Assembly: GCA_900543325.1 (NCBI GenBank)
Contig: UQQU01000016.1
Span: 1-49,019, forward strand
Direction: 5' to 3'
Source of the DNA: an uncultured Clostridium sp.
GTDB taxonomy: Bacteria > Bacillota > Clostridia > Clostridiales > Clostridiaceae
DNA length: 49,019 nucleotides
Shown: positions 8,732 to 16,214 of the stretch, piece after piece
Position numbering within the stretch: position 1 is the stretch's first letter
How the letters are laid out: the number at the start of each line of letters is the position of its first letter
Translations under genes and position numbers: made by a program
The notes under the pieces: model-generated
Told to the model about the DNA's origin: nothing
Databases searched by the model: none
The model's input: only the letters and a program-made list of their open reading frames with translations

Positions 8732-9268
8732 TTAATCAAAAAATTCTATCTCTTCAATCTTTTTAAAACTTCTATCTCTTTCTGAAACTATAGGATTATC
8801 AATACACCAATTCATACCAAAACTATCATATCTAACTCCACAATCATTTTCCTTAGAGTATACAGTTGAAACATTATATATCATGATAGTATTATCCTCT
8901 AATGATTTGAAACCATGAGCACAGCCTTTAGGTATAAATAATATATTTCCTTTTTCAGCTGAAAGCTCTAATGCTTGAAACTTTTTAAAGGTACTAGATG
9001 ACTTTCTTAAATCTAAAATAACATCTAATACTTTACCATTTGCAACATATACTAATTTATCATGTGCAAACTTATTAGTTTGAAAATGCATCCCTCTTAT
9101 TACATCTTTATTTGAAATTGAATAATATGATTCTTTTATTTCAAAATTAATATTATTTTCAATAAAGATATCATTATTAAATACTTTTAAAAATTCACCA
9201 CGATTATCCTTAAATAAATTACTTTTTATTAAATACAAATCATTAATTTCTAATTCTTGAAACTCCAT
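8732..9268 (-). CDS. Sugar-nucleotide 3,5-epimerase-like cupin (RfbC/AscE type)
   Basis: A 178-residue cupin of the dTDP-4-dehydrorhamnose 3,5-epimerase family. Seen motifs are RGMHFQ with the catalytic His, KLVYVANGKVLDVILDLRKSS, PKGCAHGFKSLED, and Tyr-containing STVYSKENDCGVRYDSFGM. It lies between rfbF and rfbG, with no dTDP-sugar genes near. It therefore more likely acts on the CDP-4-keto sugar, as AscE does in ascarylose synthesis, than on dTDP-rhamnose. That substrate is inference. The ATG at 9268 follows GGGGG. Confidence 0.8.
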   Translation of the reverse strand: MEFQELEINDLYLIKSNLFKDNRGEFLKVFNNDIFIENNINFEIKESYYSISNKDVIRGMHFQTNKFAHDKLVYVANGKVLDVILDLRKSSSTFKKFQALELSAEKGNILFIPKGCAHGFKSLEDNTIMIYNVSTVYSKENDCGVRYDSFGMNWCIDNPIVSERDRSFKKIEEIEFFD

Positions 9269-9283
9269 CTTTCCCCCACATAT

Positions 9284-10072
9284 CTATATCATAGTTAATT
9301 CCTTTTTCTTCATCCATGGTGCATTACCTGAGTTCCATAATTCTTCAAGCTCTTTTTTATCTCTTAATGTATCCATTGCTTTCCAAAATCCTTGATGCTT
9401 ATATGCATATAAGTTTCCCTCTTGGGCTAATGTTTCTAATGGTTCTCTCTCCCAGATTGTACTATCACCCTTTATATAATTAAATATTTCTGGTTCACAT
9501 ACAAAGAATCCACCATTAATCCATCCACCATCACCAGAGGGTTTTTCTATAAATGTTTCTATTCTATCATCATCATTTAGTCCTAATGCTCCAAATCTTC
9601 CTGTAGGTTGAACCGATGTAAGTGTTACTAATCCATTATGTCCCTCATGATATTTTAAAAGTTCACTTAAATTTACATCAGAAACTCCATCTCCATATGT
9701 TAATAAGAACCTTTCATCACCTATATAATTTTTAATTCTTTTTATTCTTCCTCCAGTCATAGTACTCAATCCTGTATCTACTAATGTAATCCTCCATGGC
9801 TCACAATAATTTTTATGAATTTCTAATTCGCCACTTTGTAAATCTACGGTTACATCACACATATACTTTGAATAATTCACAAAATAATCTTTTATTATAT
9901 TTCCTTTATAGCCACAACATACTACAAATTCATTAAATCCATAACTTGAATATATTTTCATTATGTGCCAAAGCATCGGCTTTCCACCAATCTCCACCAT
10001 TGGCTTTGGTCTAATATCTGTTTCTTCACTTAATCTGGTTCCAAATCCGCCTGCCAATATTACAACCTTCAT
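9284..10072 (-). CDS. rfbF: Glucose-1-phosphate cytidylyltransferase
   Basis: About 262 residues, close to the usual RfbF length. The nucleotidyltransferase signature LAGGFGTRLSEETDIRPKPM with GGKPMLWHIMKIYSSYG, the DTGLSTMTGGRIKR segment and TYGDGVSDVNL are diagnostic. It makes CDP-glucose, the entry point of the dideoxyhexose branch completed by rfbG and rfbH. I chose the ATG at 10072 (MKVVILAGG), seven bases after GGGGG; an ATG one codon upstream is too close to it, and the in-frame start further upstream has no ribosome site. Confidence 0.93.
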   Translation of the reverse strand: MKVVILAGGFGTRLSEETDIRPKPMVEIGGKPMLWHIMKIYSSYGFNEFVVCCGYKGNIIKDYFVNYSKYMCDVTVDLQSGELEIHKNYCEPWRITLVDTGLSTMTGGRIKRIKNYIGDERFLLTYGDGVSDVNLSELLKYHEGHNGLVTLTSVQPTGRFGALGLNDDDRIETFIEKPSGDGGWINGGFFVCEPEIFNYIKGDSTIWEREPLETLAQEGNLYAYKHQGFWKAMDTLRDKKELEELWNSGNAPWMKKKELTMI

Positions 10073-10167
10073 CATATATCCCCCACTTTTATTAATATTT
10101 ACCATATAGCTGTATTATTAATTTATTGTATATATCATTAGTATCTACTTTAATTAATCTCTATTTT

Positions 10168-11280
10168 TTATATTTGCAAATTTATATTATAAACTTTTGA
10201 ATTAAAGTATCTTCGAGACTTTTCTAATATTTTTTTAATAAACTTAGCTACTAATAATATAAATATATTTATATTAGGCTTATTAAAATCACACATTTTA
10301 AAAACATTTTCTTTGTTAATATTACATTTTACAGCTAAAAAACTGCTTCCATCTAAATAAGTATTTAATTTTCTTATAATATAATTTTTGCTTAATAAAC
10401 TATAAAACGGTCTTATTAATATAAATCTTTTATTAGATATATATTTGTATAAATAATATTCATATACCGCTTCATTTTCCCATATTTCTGTTTTCATACT
10501 TTGATTATTTGCCCATCTATATACATATAATTCACAATTTAATCTATAAGTATTAAAGTAATAGGCAAATTTTGAAACAAAAAAATAATCCTCAATATAT
10601 GAAGAACTTATATTAAATCCACCTATTTCTATTGCCTTCTCCCTATCAAATATAGCTCCTAAAAACAATGTATTAAAATCGTAATTATAGTCTTTATAAT
10701 TACTAAATATTATATTCTTTTCATTACACTCTACTTTAGATGTAAAGTCATTAATTTTAAATTCTGGATCACCCTTTTGAAATACACAATGATGTCTACA
10801 TCCTAGATAATTTATTTTTTTATTATTTTTTATTATCTTAGTCATTGTTTCTAAGTAGTTTTCTGCCACTGCATCATCATCATGAACCATGCATACCCAC
10901 TTACTTCTTGCAAGCTCAAGACATCTATTCCAATTTGCATACATTCCTATATTTTTTTCATTTTTATAATATAATATTTTACTACTATTAAATTCTCTTA
11001 TAACTTCTTCTGTCTTAGTTATTTCATTAAATGTATCATCATTATCTACAACTAATATTTCATAATCATCAAAATTCTTTTGCTTCAAAATACTAGTAAT
11101 TGTTTCTTTTAATGTATATTCTCTCTTAAAGGTAGGTATCATTAAAGTAATAAATGGCTCCTTTTCTGTAACTTCTCCAAATACAAGCTTTGATTTAACA
11201 TCTTTATATTTCTTAAAATTATCTTCCTTTGAAAAAAAATCTCTTTTTCTAAGTATATCTATTTCTTTTTCATCTAACAC
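10168..11280 (-). CDS. Family 2 glycosyltransferase
   Basis: A 370-residue GT-A fold enzyme. Strand one reads ITLMIPTFKREYTLKETITSIL, followed by EILVVDNDD and the metal-binding VCMVHDDDAV. An N-terminal extension of about 40 charged residues precedes the domain, and the C-terminus has a hydrophobic stretch (INIFILLVAKFIKKIL) that may touch the membrane. It adds one sugar of the repeat unit on the cytoplasmic face. The GTG start at 11280 has GGAGGG six bases upstream. Donor and linkage cannot be read; its place beside rfbF suggests it may transfer the dideoxyhexose. Confidence 0.85.
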   Translation of the reverse strand: MLDEKEIDILRKRDFFSKEDNFKKYKDVKSKLVFGEVTEKEPFITLMIPTFKREYTLKETITSILKQKNFDDYEILVVDNDDTFNEITKTEEVIREFNSSKILYYKNEKNIGMYANWNRCLELARSKWVCMVHDDDAVAENYLETMTKIIKNNKKINYLGCRHHCVFQKGDPEFKINDFTSKVECNEKNIIFSNYKDYNYDFNTLFLGAIFDREKAIEIGGFNISSSYIEDYFFVSKFAYYFNTYRLNCELYVYRWANNQSMKTEIWENEAVYEYYLYKYISNKRFILIRPFYSLLSKNYIIRKLNTYLDGSSFLAVKCNINKENVFKMCDFNKPNINIFILLVAKFIKKILEKSRRYFNSKVYNINLQI

Positions 11281-11297
11281 CTTAATCCCTCCTTATT

Positions 11298-11912
11298 TCA
11301 CCTTTTTAATAATAAATCATCTTTGTTTATTTCCTTATGAAATTCCTCCAAATTGTTTATTATTTCTTTTTCAGATAAAACAAATTTCTCCTTATTCATA
11401 AGGCTATTTATTGTTTTTTCATCAAATCTATATTTTATTACATTTGCAGGATTTCCACCTACTATTGCATATGGTGGTATATCTTTTACTACAACACTTC
11501 CTGTTGCAATTACCGCCCCTTGTCCAATAGTTACTCCTGATAATATTGTTGCATCCATACCAATCCATACATCATCTTCAATAACTATTTTTCCATTTGA
11601 ATAAACATCCTCATTTATATCAGCATTACATAGCATTACATTAAAAGGATAAGTAGTTAATCTTTTATACCTATGATTTCCACCAAGAATAAACTTAACA
11701 CCATGGGCAATAGATACAAAATTCCCTATTTCTAAGCCCTCCCCCTCTGTATTCCATTCATATGTATTTATGACTCCATATGAGTTATTCCCTACTTTTA
11801 TTTTATTAATATCTAAAATATAGTTTATTTCAGTTTTATTATGACTATTAATTTCTCTCCATCTTTTCTTTAATTTACGCAATTTAATCTTATATTTTAT
11901 TCTTGATAACAT
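11298..11912 (-). CDS. Left-handed beta-helix acyltransferase (CatB/WbbJ type)
   Basis: About 204 residues. Hexapeptide-repeat pattern is clear from IGNFVSIAHGVKFILGG through IVIEDDVWIGMDATILSGVTIGQGAVIATGSVVVKDIPPYAIVGGNPA. The loop GGNHRYKRLTTYPF carries the usual catalytic His. It probably O-acetylates a sugar of the polysaccharide. The ATG at 11912 follows GGGGGAAGATA; the longer reading upstream has no ribosome site. It lies downstream of a terminator-like hairpin (11956-11992) with no promoter that I can see, so it may depend on read-through. Confidence 0.82.
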   Translation of the reverse strand: MLSRIKYKIKLRKLKKRWREINSHNKTEINYILDINKIKVGNNSYGVINTYEWNTEGEGLEIGNFVSIAHGVKFILGGNHRYKRLTTYPFNVMLCNADINEDVYSNGKIVIEDDVWIGMDATILSGVTIGQGAVIATGSVVVKDIPPYAIVGGNPANVIKYRFDEKTINSLMNKEKFVLSEKEIINNLEEFHKEINKDDLLLKR

Positions 11913-11955
11913 TATCTTCCCCCGTTCCCCATATGGATTCAAAATTTTTAACAAG

Positions 11956-11992
11956 TAAGAGCATAGTATTTCAATTTATAACTATGCTCTTA
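11956..11992 (-). terminator. Terminator of the beta-helix gene
   Basis: A perfect 12-base-pair stem, TAAGAGCATAGT (11956-11967) with its complement at 11981-11992, 13-base loop. It starts 20 bases beyond the beta-helix stop and is followed on the minus strand by CTTGTTAAAAATTTT. With the promoter at 14566-14593 it makes that gene a single-gene unit. Confidence 0.65.
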
Positions 11993-12011
11993 TAAAACTT
12001 CTTATCTTAAT

Positions 12012-14537
12012 TTACAATTTAACTTCTGTTCCCCCACTAATTGGACTACTTAATATATTTGCATTAGTATATACAGTTCCGCTTGAAATTTGTACTGCAC
12101 TTCCAGATGCACTTATATCATTTTCAATCAATACAGTCTTAGTTGCACTTACTCCATAAACACCATTTGCTGAAGTTCTTACAATATTATCTTTAACATA
12201 TAAACTATTAATAGTTCCACTAGGATAAATTGCTCCTCTAGATGTAGTATTAACAAAGTTATCCTCTATTTCAACTAAATCCATACCATTCGCTTCAATA
12301 TAAATCCCTATACCTGCTATATTTTTAATTGTGTTATTTTTTATTTGCAATATATCATAATACCCTTTAACAGATATTCCCTTATTAGGATTTCCATTTA
12401 TTATAGAATTATCTTCAATAACTAACTTTTGAGCTGGATAGTCTTTAATATTATGGAATATATACATTGCAGCTGCAGTTGCTGAACCATTATATATTTT
12501 ATTTCCGCGTATAGTTACATTTCTATGAGTTTGATAATAATTAGTTGAGGCATGTGTGTTATAGTAATGTGAAATAGCACATCCACATTTATCACCTAGC
12601 TTAAATACATTATTTTCAATTGTTACATTATCATAGTTACATAACTCTAATGGATTACCGACAAAATCGTCAGCAACTTCATATACATTGTTTAAAATAT
12701 ACAAATTGTCTCCATTTGGAAGTCTTTGTGCAAATTTAGTTGCTCCACCTTTTATATAATTATTAGTAAACCAATAATTATATACACCATTTTGAGTTGT
12801 TGATGTTTGCCAACAATTTAAAAATTGACATCTATTAACTGTTACGAATTTAGTAAAAACCTTACCAGTCGTATCTTGAGTGCTTTCATTTCCAACAACT
12901 AAACAAGCATCCCTCATATTTTTAAATATGCATCCTTCGAATAAATAATTTTCTCCACCATGAACTTCAATTCCATAATCTCCATTTACTATACCAGATA
13001 GATTAGTTTGAGCCCCAGAAATTACCATGTCAATAAATTTTATATTATTGCAATTTCTTATAAATCCAAATCTACCGGAGTGCAATTTTATAATTCCACC
13101 ACCATTTATTCCTTTAAAAGTTATATTATTTTTATTATCTAGGGTGTATGCCCTAGTTCCATCAAATTTATATAGTTTATCAAATAAAATTGTTCCTCCA
13201 CCTTTTGAATCTACATAAGCAACTGCATTTTCAAAAGCCACTGAATTGTTATTTACTGTAGTTGAGCCATAACTGCTAAAATTAATAACTAATTCAGCAT
13301 TATTGCTTGATACACTTCCTCCACTGCCTGGAGTAGAATCTTTAAGAATCTCTATCTCATCCTCAGTTTTTGTTAATCTAGTTTCTGCACTTGTTACTCT
13401 TGAAACTAGGCTATCTAATGTTGATTCCATACTTGGAATTTTATTTATATTATTAATTTCCTCTTCTGTTAAATCTGAACTACCAGTTCCTCCAGCTTCT
13501 TCTAATAGCTTAATTGTTAATTCACCTTTAACTTCATTAGACATTTCAATAATAGTCTTTCCTTCAAATATTTTGCTAGTTACTCCTGTTATATTGCTTT
13601 CAACAACTTTGCTTAATTGTGTTCCATCTGTTCCTATTCTTTTTATTAATTTATTGCCTATTATTTCATCATAAATATCACTGTTTATACTTCTTAGTGA
13701 GTCTTCTAGTTGTATTGTTCTTTCATCATACTCACAAATATAAACATCTGTTGGAACTGAATCATATCCTAAATATATTTCCATATATTTAGCTTTTGGT
13801 TCCTTTACTGTAAATACAGTAGAATCAACTGGATAATAATCAGTAGTACTTGTCTTTCCATATCCAGTAAAAGGAATTTCTGACTCATTCATTGTTTTAT
13901 AAAAATCTACGCAAAATCTATTCTTATTAGTTGCATTTGCATAATAAGTTTTTCCTAAAGTGCATGGGATTCTATTGGACATATACGCAACAGAAACATT
14001 TTCATTTTTATATAGACCTTGTCCATTCCACCAGGGAGAATTATAATAATATTTGTTCCATAGACCATTAAATAGATTCTCTCCTTTGCTACTTATAGTC
14101 AATAGATTTCCTTCTGCTTGTCCAACACTAGTTTTATTAATAGTTTTTCCTTTTATATTAATCTTTTCAGATTCTGATTCTTTACCAGAGTTAATTACTA
14201 TAGTTTCACCAGTATATTCAATTTCTTTTTTTTCTTCATTACAGCAATCTTCAAACTGTGATACAGCGCTTCTTAAGCTATTTAAATTATCTTGTACTTC
14301 TGCAAAATTATCTTTTAGATTATTTTCATCAGTTTGTAATTTGCGTATATTTTCCTGTAACGTTGGGATCTTATTTATATTTTCTATTTGCTTATCAGTT
14401 AAACCATTAGAAATGGTTGATAAAACTATCTTACCTGAAATATTGCTATCCTCTACTTCATTATTTAAATTTATTATCATTTCAGGGATATTAACGCTTC
14501 CTTTTATAGTTTCACTATTAGCATTATCATTCTTCAT
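12012..14537 (-). CDS. Phage-tailspike-like right-handed beta-helix protein
   Basis: An 841-residue modular protein without signal peptide, membrane segment or wall anchor. Order: N-terminal segment (1-45); LTDKQIENINKIPTL (46-60) and a coiled coil to about 97; a beta-rich, probably carbohydrate-binding module like those of phage tail proteins (about 150-270, with ENLFNGLW and AKYMEIYLG); a second copy of the linker motif, LTEEEINNINKIPSM (356-370), and coiled coil to 399; then a pectate-lyase-type beta-helix from about 415 (SKGGGTILF) with many Asn-rich coils. This layout is typical of trimeric tail fibres or spikes that bind or cut polysaccharide. It has its own promoter and terminator and strong GGTGA ribosome site. 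Function in a capsule locus is unknown; catalytic residues cannot be assigned by eye. Confidence 0.75.
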   Translation of the reverse strand: MKNDNANSETIKGSVNIPEMIINLNNEVEDSNISGKIVLSTISNGLTDKQIENINKIPTLQENIRKLQTDENNLKDNFAEVQDNLNSLRSAVSQFEDCCNEEKKEIEYTGETIVINSGKESESEKINIKGKTINKTSVGQAEGNLLTISSKGENLFNGLWNKYYYNSPWWNGQGLYKNENVSVAYMSNRIPCTLGKTYYANATNKNRFCVDFYKTMNESEIPFTGYGKTSTTDYYPVDSTVFTVKEPKAKYMEIYLGYDSVPTDVYICEYDERTIQLEDSLRSINSDIYDEIIGNKLIKRIGTDGTQLSKVVESNITGVTSKIFEGKTIIEMSNEVKGELTIKLLEEAGGTGSSDLTEEEINNINKIPSMESTLDSLVSRVTSAETRLTKTEDEIEILKDSTPGSGGSVSSNNAELVINFSSYGSTTVNNNSVAFENAVAYVDSKGGGTILFDKLYKFDGTRAYTLDNKNNITFKGINGGGIIKLHSGRFGFIRNCNNIKFIDMVISGAQTNLSGIVNGDYGIEVHGGENYLFEGCIFKNMRDACLVVGNESTQDTTGKVFTKFVTVNRCQFLNCWQTSTTQNGVYNYWFTNNYIKGGATKFAQRLPNGDNLYILNNVYEVADDFVGNPLELCNYDNVTIENNVFKLGDKCGCAISHYYNTHASTNYYQTHRNVTIRGNKIYNGSATAAAMYIFHNIKDYPAQKLVIEDNSIINGNPNKGISVKGYYDILQIKNNTIKNIAGIGIYIEANGMDLVEIEDNFVNTTSRGAIYPSGTINSLYVKDNIVRTSANGVYGVSATKTVLIENDISASGSAVQISSGTVYTNANILSSPISGGTEVKL

Positions 14538-14565
14538 TTTATGTCACCTTTTTTTATAATTTTTC

Positions 14566-14593
14566 ATTATATTTGTATATTACGTTTAATCAA
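14566..14593 (-). promoter_or_regulatory. Candidate promoter of the beta-helix gene
   Basis: On the minus strand TTGATT (14588-14593), 16-base spacer, TATAAT (14566-14571). It lies in the 97-base gap between the kinase and beta-helix genes, 29 bases before the start codon, and implies transcription separate from the wzz-kinase pair. Confidence 0.6.
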
Positions 14594-14634
14594 TAAAAAG
14601 GTTACATTTTTAAACTACATTGCTGTAAAATTTA

Positions 14635-15270
14635 TTAATAGTATAAAGGCCTTTTATCTTTTACTCTATTAACTATTACACCTATAATCTTAGCTCCAAT
14701 CTTATCGAAACCTCTCTTCAACTCCATTAAATCATTTTTTTCTGTAGATTCAGATCTTACAACTATAATAGTTCCATCAACATTTATACTTAAATTTTTA
14801 GCATCTGATACAGTATCTAATGGTGGTGAATCTATAATAATATAATCATACTCATTCCTTAATTGATCTAATAGATTTTTAAACTTATCACTAGAAAGTA
14901 TTTCACATGGATTAGGTACACTTTTTCCTGCAGTAATAATATCAGCTCTATCCGAATACTTCTTAATTAAACCTTTATCACTTTTCATGTTTGCTAAAAA
15001 ATCTGTTAATCCATATTCATTACTTATTTCAAAAATCTTATGAATGTTAGGCTTCCTTAAATCACAATCTATAAGCAAAACTTTATTATTATCATATGAA
15101 AATGTCATGGCTAAATTTGCTGCCACAGTAGATTTTCCATCACCTTTTGAAACTGAAGTTACTAATAATACTTTTTTTTCACTATCCACTGATAAATATT
15201 TAATATTTGTTCTTATTAATCTTATATTTTCTGCATATCTGCCTTCAGGTGCTTTTTCACTGTATAGCAT
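14635..15270 (-). CDS. Capsule BY-kinase (CpsD/CapB/EpsB type)
   Basis: A 211-residue bacterial tyrosine kinase. Walker A SVSKGDGKST (39-48), Walker A-prime VLLIDCDLRKP, Walker B YIIIDSPPLD. It pairs with the Wzz-type membrane activator, controlling polymer length and export. The C-terminal tyrosine cluster is reduced to a final LYY, shorter than in pneumococcal CpsD. The ATG at 15270 follows GAGGAGG and lies inside the end of the wzz gene (49-base overlap), so translation is coupled. No cognate phosphatase (CpsB/Wzb type) is in the window. Confidence 0.9.
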   Translation of the reverse strand: MLYSEKAPEGRYAENIRLIRTNIKYLSVDSEKKVLLVTSVSKGDGKSTVAANLAMTFSYDNNKVLLIDCDLRKPNIHKIFEISNEYGLTDFLANMKSDKGLIKKYSDRADIITAGKSVPNPCEILSSDKFKNLLDQLRNEYDYIIIDSPPLDTVSDAKNLSINVDGTIIVVRSESTEKNDLMELKRGFDKIGAKIIGVIVNRVKDKRPLYY

Positions 15271-15989
15271 TTATTTTTTCCTCCTCTAGCTTTAATCTCT
15301 TTTTTCATAGTTTTTTCGGTATACTCTGGCAGCTCACCAATTACAATTAACCCTTCTATGGATTCAATATCATTGATATTGCTAATTTTATTGTTTAATA
15401 ATTCAATTAAAATTACAGTGGCTATACTTATTACAAATGTTACTAAAACTGCCATTAAAACGATTTTATTTATTCCACTTGGAAGTGGTGTTTCTGGAAC
15501 TATAGGTGTCGTAATAACATTAATTGATCCATCTGGTATAATATCTTCTGATTTTTCTGTTAGATTCTTTATTATGCTATCCAATATAGTTTTAGCTTCA
15601 TTTTTATTCTCGGAAATATATGATAACGTTATTATCTGCGTTCTTTCCTTTGCATCTACAGTTAAGTTACTTAAAATTTCATCTGCTGATATTTTTACTC
15701 TTGTATCGCTAATGACGTCCTCAATTAAATCTCTTGACTGGATTATTTCACTATATGTTGCCAATAAGCTTTGATACATTGAAATATCATTATAATTATA
15801 ATTTGTCTTCTCATCAGAAAGCTGACCACTAATTAGAATCTTCGCATCTGATTGATATTCTGGTACTATAATTCTGATCGCTAGATATGCCGATAACATA
15901 GTTATAGTTGAAATAAATATAATTATGTATATCCAACACTTTTTTAGTCTCTTAATGATATCTTTGATTGTTATTACCCTCATGTTCAT
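15222..15989 (-). CDS. Wzz/CpsC-type chain-length determinant and kinase activator
   Basis: 255 residues. One membrane segment at about 18-42 (WIYIIIFISTITMLSAYLAI), an extracellular domain beginning PEYQSDAKILIS, a Pro-rich element PIVPETPLPSGINK before the second membrane segment (about 175-200), and a cytoplasmic tail that should contact the BY-kinase. This is the arrangement of Gram-positive CpsC/CapA proteins. First gene of the leftward unit; ATG at 15989 with GGAGG eight bases upstream. Candidate promoter at 16020-16048, inverted repeat just beyond. Confidence 0.9.
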   Translation of the reverse strand: MNMRVITIKDIIKRLKKCWIYIIIFISTITMLSAYLAIRIIVPEYQSDAKILISGQLSDEKTNYNYNDISMYQSLLATYSEIIQSRDLIEDVISDTRVKISADEILSNLTVDAKERTQIITLSYISENKNEAKTILDSIIKNLTEKSEDIIPDGSINVITTPIVPETPLPSGINKIVLMAVLVTFVISIATVILIELLNNKISNINDIESIEGLIVIGELPEYTEKTMKKEIKARGGKNKCYTVKKHLKADMQKI

Positions 15990-16019
15990 TCATATATCCT
16001 CCCTATAATAATATAGTTA

Positions 16020-16048
16020 ATTATATACTTTTTTACTATATATTGTAA
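16020..16048 (-). promoter_or_regulatory. Candidate promoter of wzz-kinase unit
   Basis: On the minus strand TTACAA (16043-16048), 17-base spacer, TATAAT (16020-16025). The inverted repeat at 16061-16090 begins 12 bases upstream of the -35, where an activator could contact polymerase. Confidence 0.5.
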
Positions 16049-16060
16049 TTATTTTTTTGT

Positions 16061-16090
16061 AGTAATACTTTTTTCATACTTAGTATTACT
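16061..16090. promoter_or_regulatory. Candidate operator: AGTAATACT-N12-AGTATTACT
   Basis: A perfect inverted repeat of 9-base arms (16061-16069 and 16082-16090), located between the divergent wzz and lyase genes. AGTATTACT recurs exactly at 34249-34257 upstream of the second LuxR-type gene, and AGTATAACT (8 of 9) at 34072-34080 upstream of the right capsule operon. A LuxR-family dimer site is a reasonable inference. Confidence 0.45.
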
Positions 16091-16147
16091 TATATAATTA
16101 TTTGCTTATTACTATTAATATTTAAACTTAAAGAAGAATTAAGTTTA

Positions 16148-16176
16148 TTGTATTTTTTTTACATATAAGTTAAAAT
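16148..16176 (+). promoter_or_regulatory. Possible promoter of membrane-anchored lyase gene
   Basis: TTGTAT (16148-16153), 17-base spacer, TAAAAT (16171-16176), about 40 bases before the start codon. Moderate match only; TATACT overlaps the -10 position and is an alternative. Confidence 0.3.
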
Positions 16177-16214
16177 ATACTTATTGCGTCTACTTATCTT
16201 AAAGGAGGTAAAAT

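Noticed and set aside
8732..9268. dTDP-rhamnose pathway enzyme RmlC
   Set aside because: The family fits, but rmlA, rmlB and rmlD are absent and the gene lies within the CDP-sugar set, so a CDP-sugar epimerase is more likely.
12012..14537. A prophage remnant around the tail-spike-like gene
   Set aside because: No other phage genes (terminase, portal, tape measure, integrase, lysin) are adjacent; both neighbours are capsule genes.
14053..14559. A 168-codon open frame opposite the beta-helix gene
   Set aside because: It is antisense to a gene with a clear promoter, ribosome site and domain structure; the antisense frame has low-complexity hydrophobic composition and no recognisable domain.
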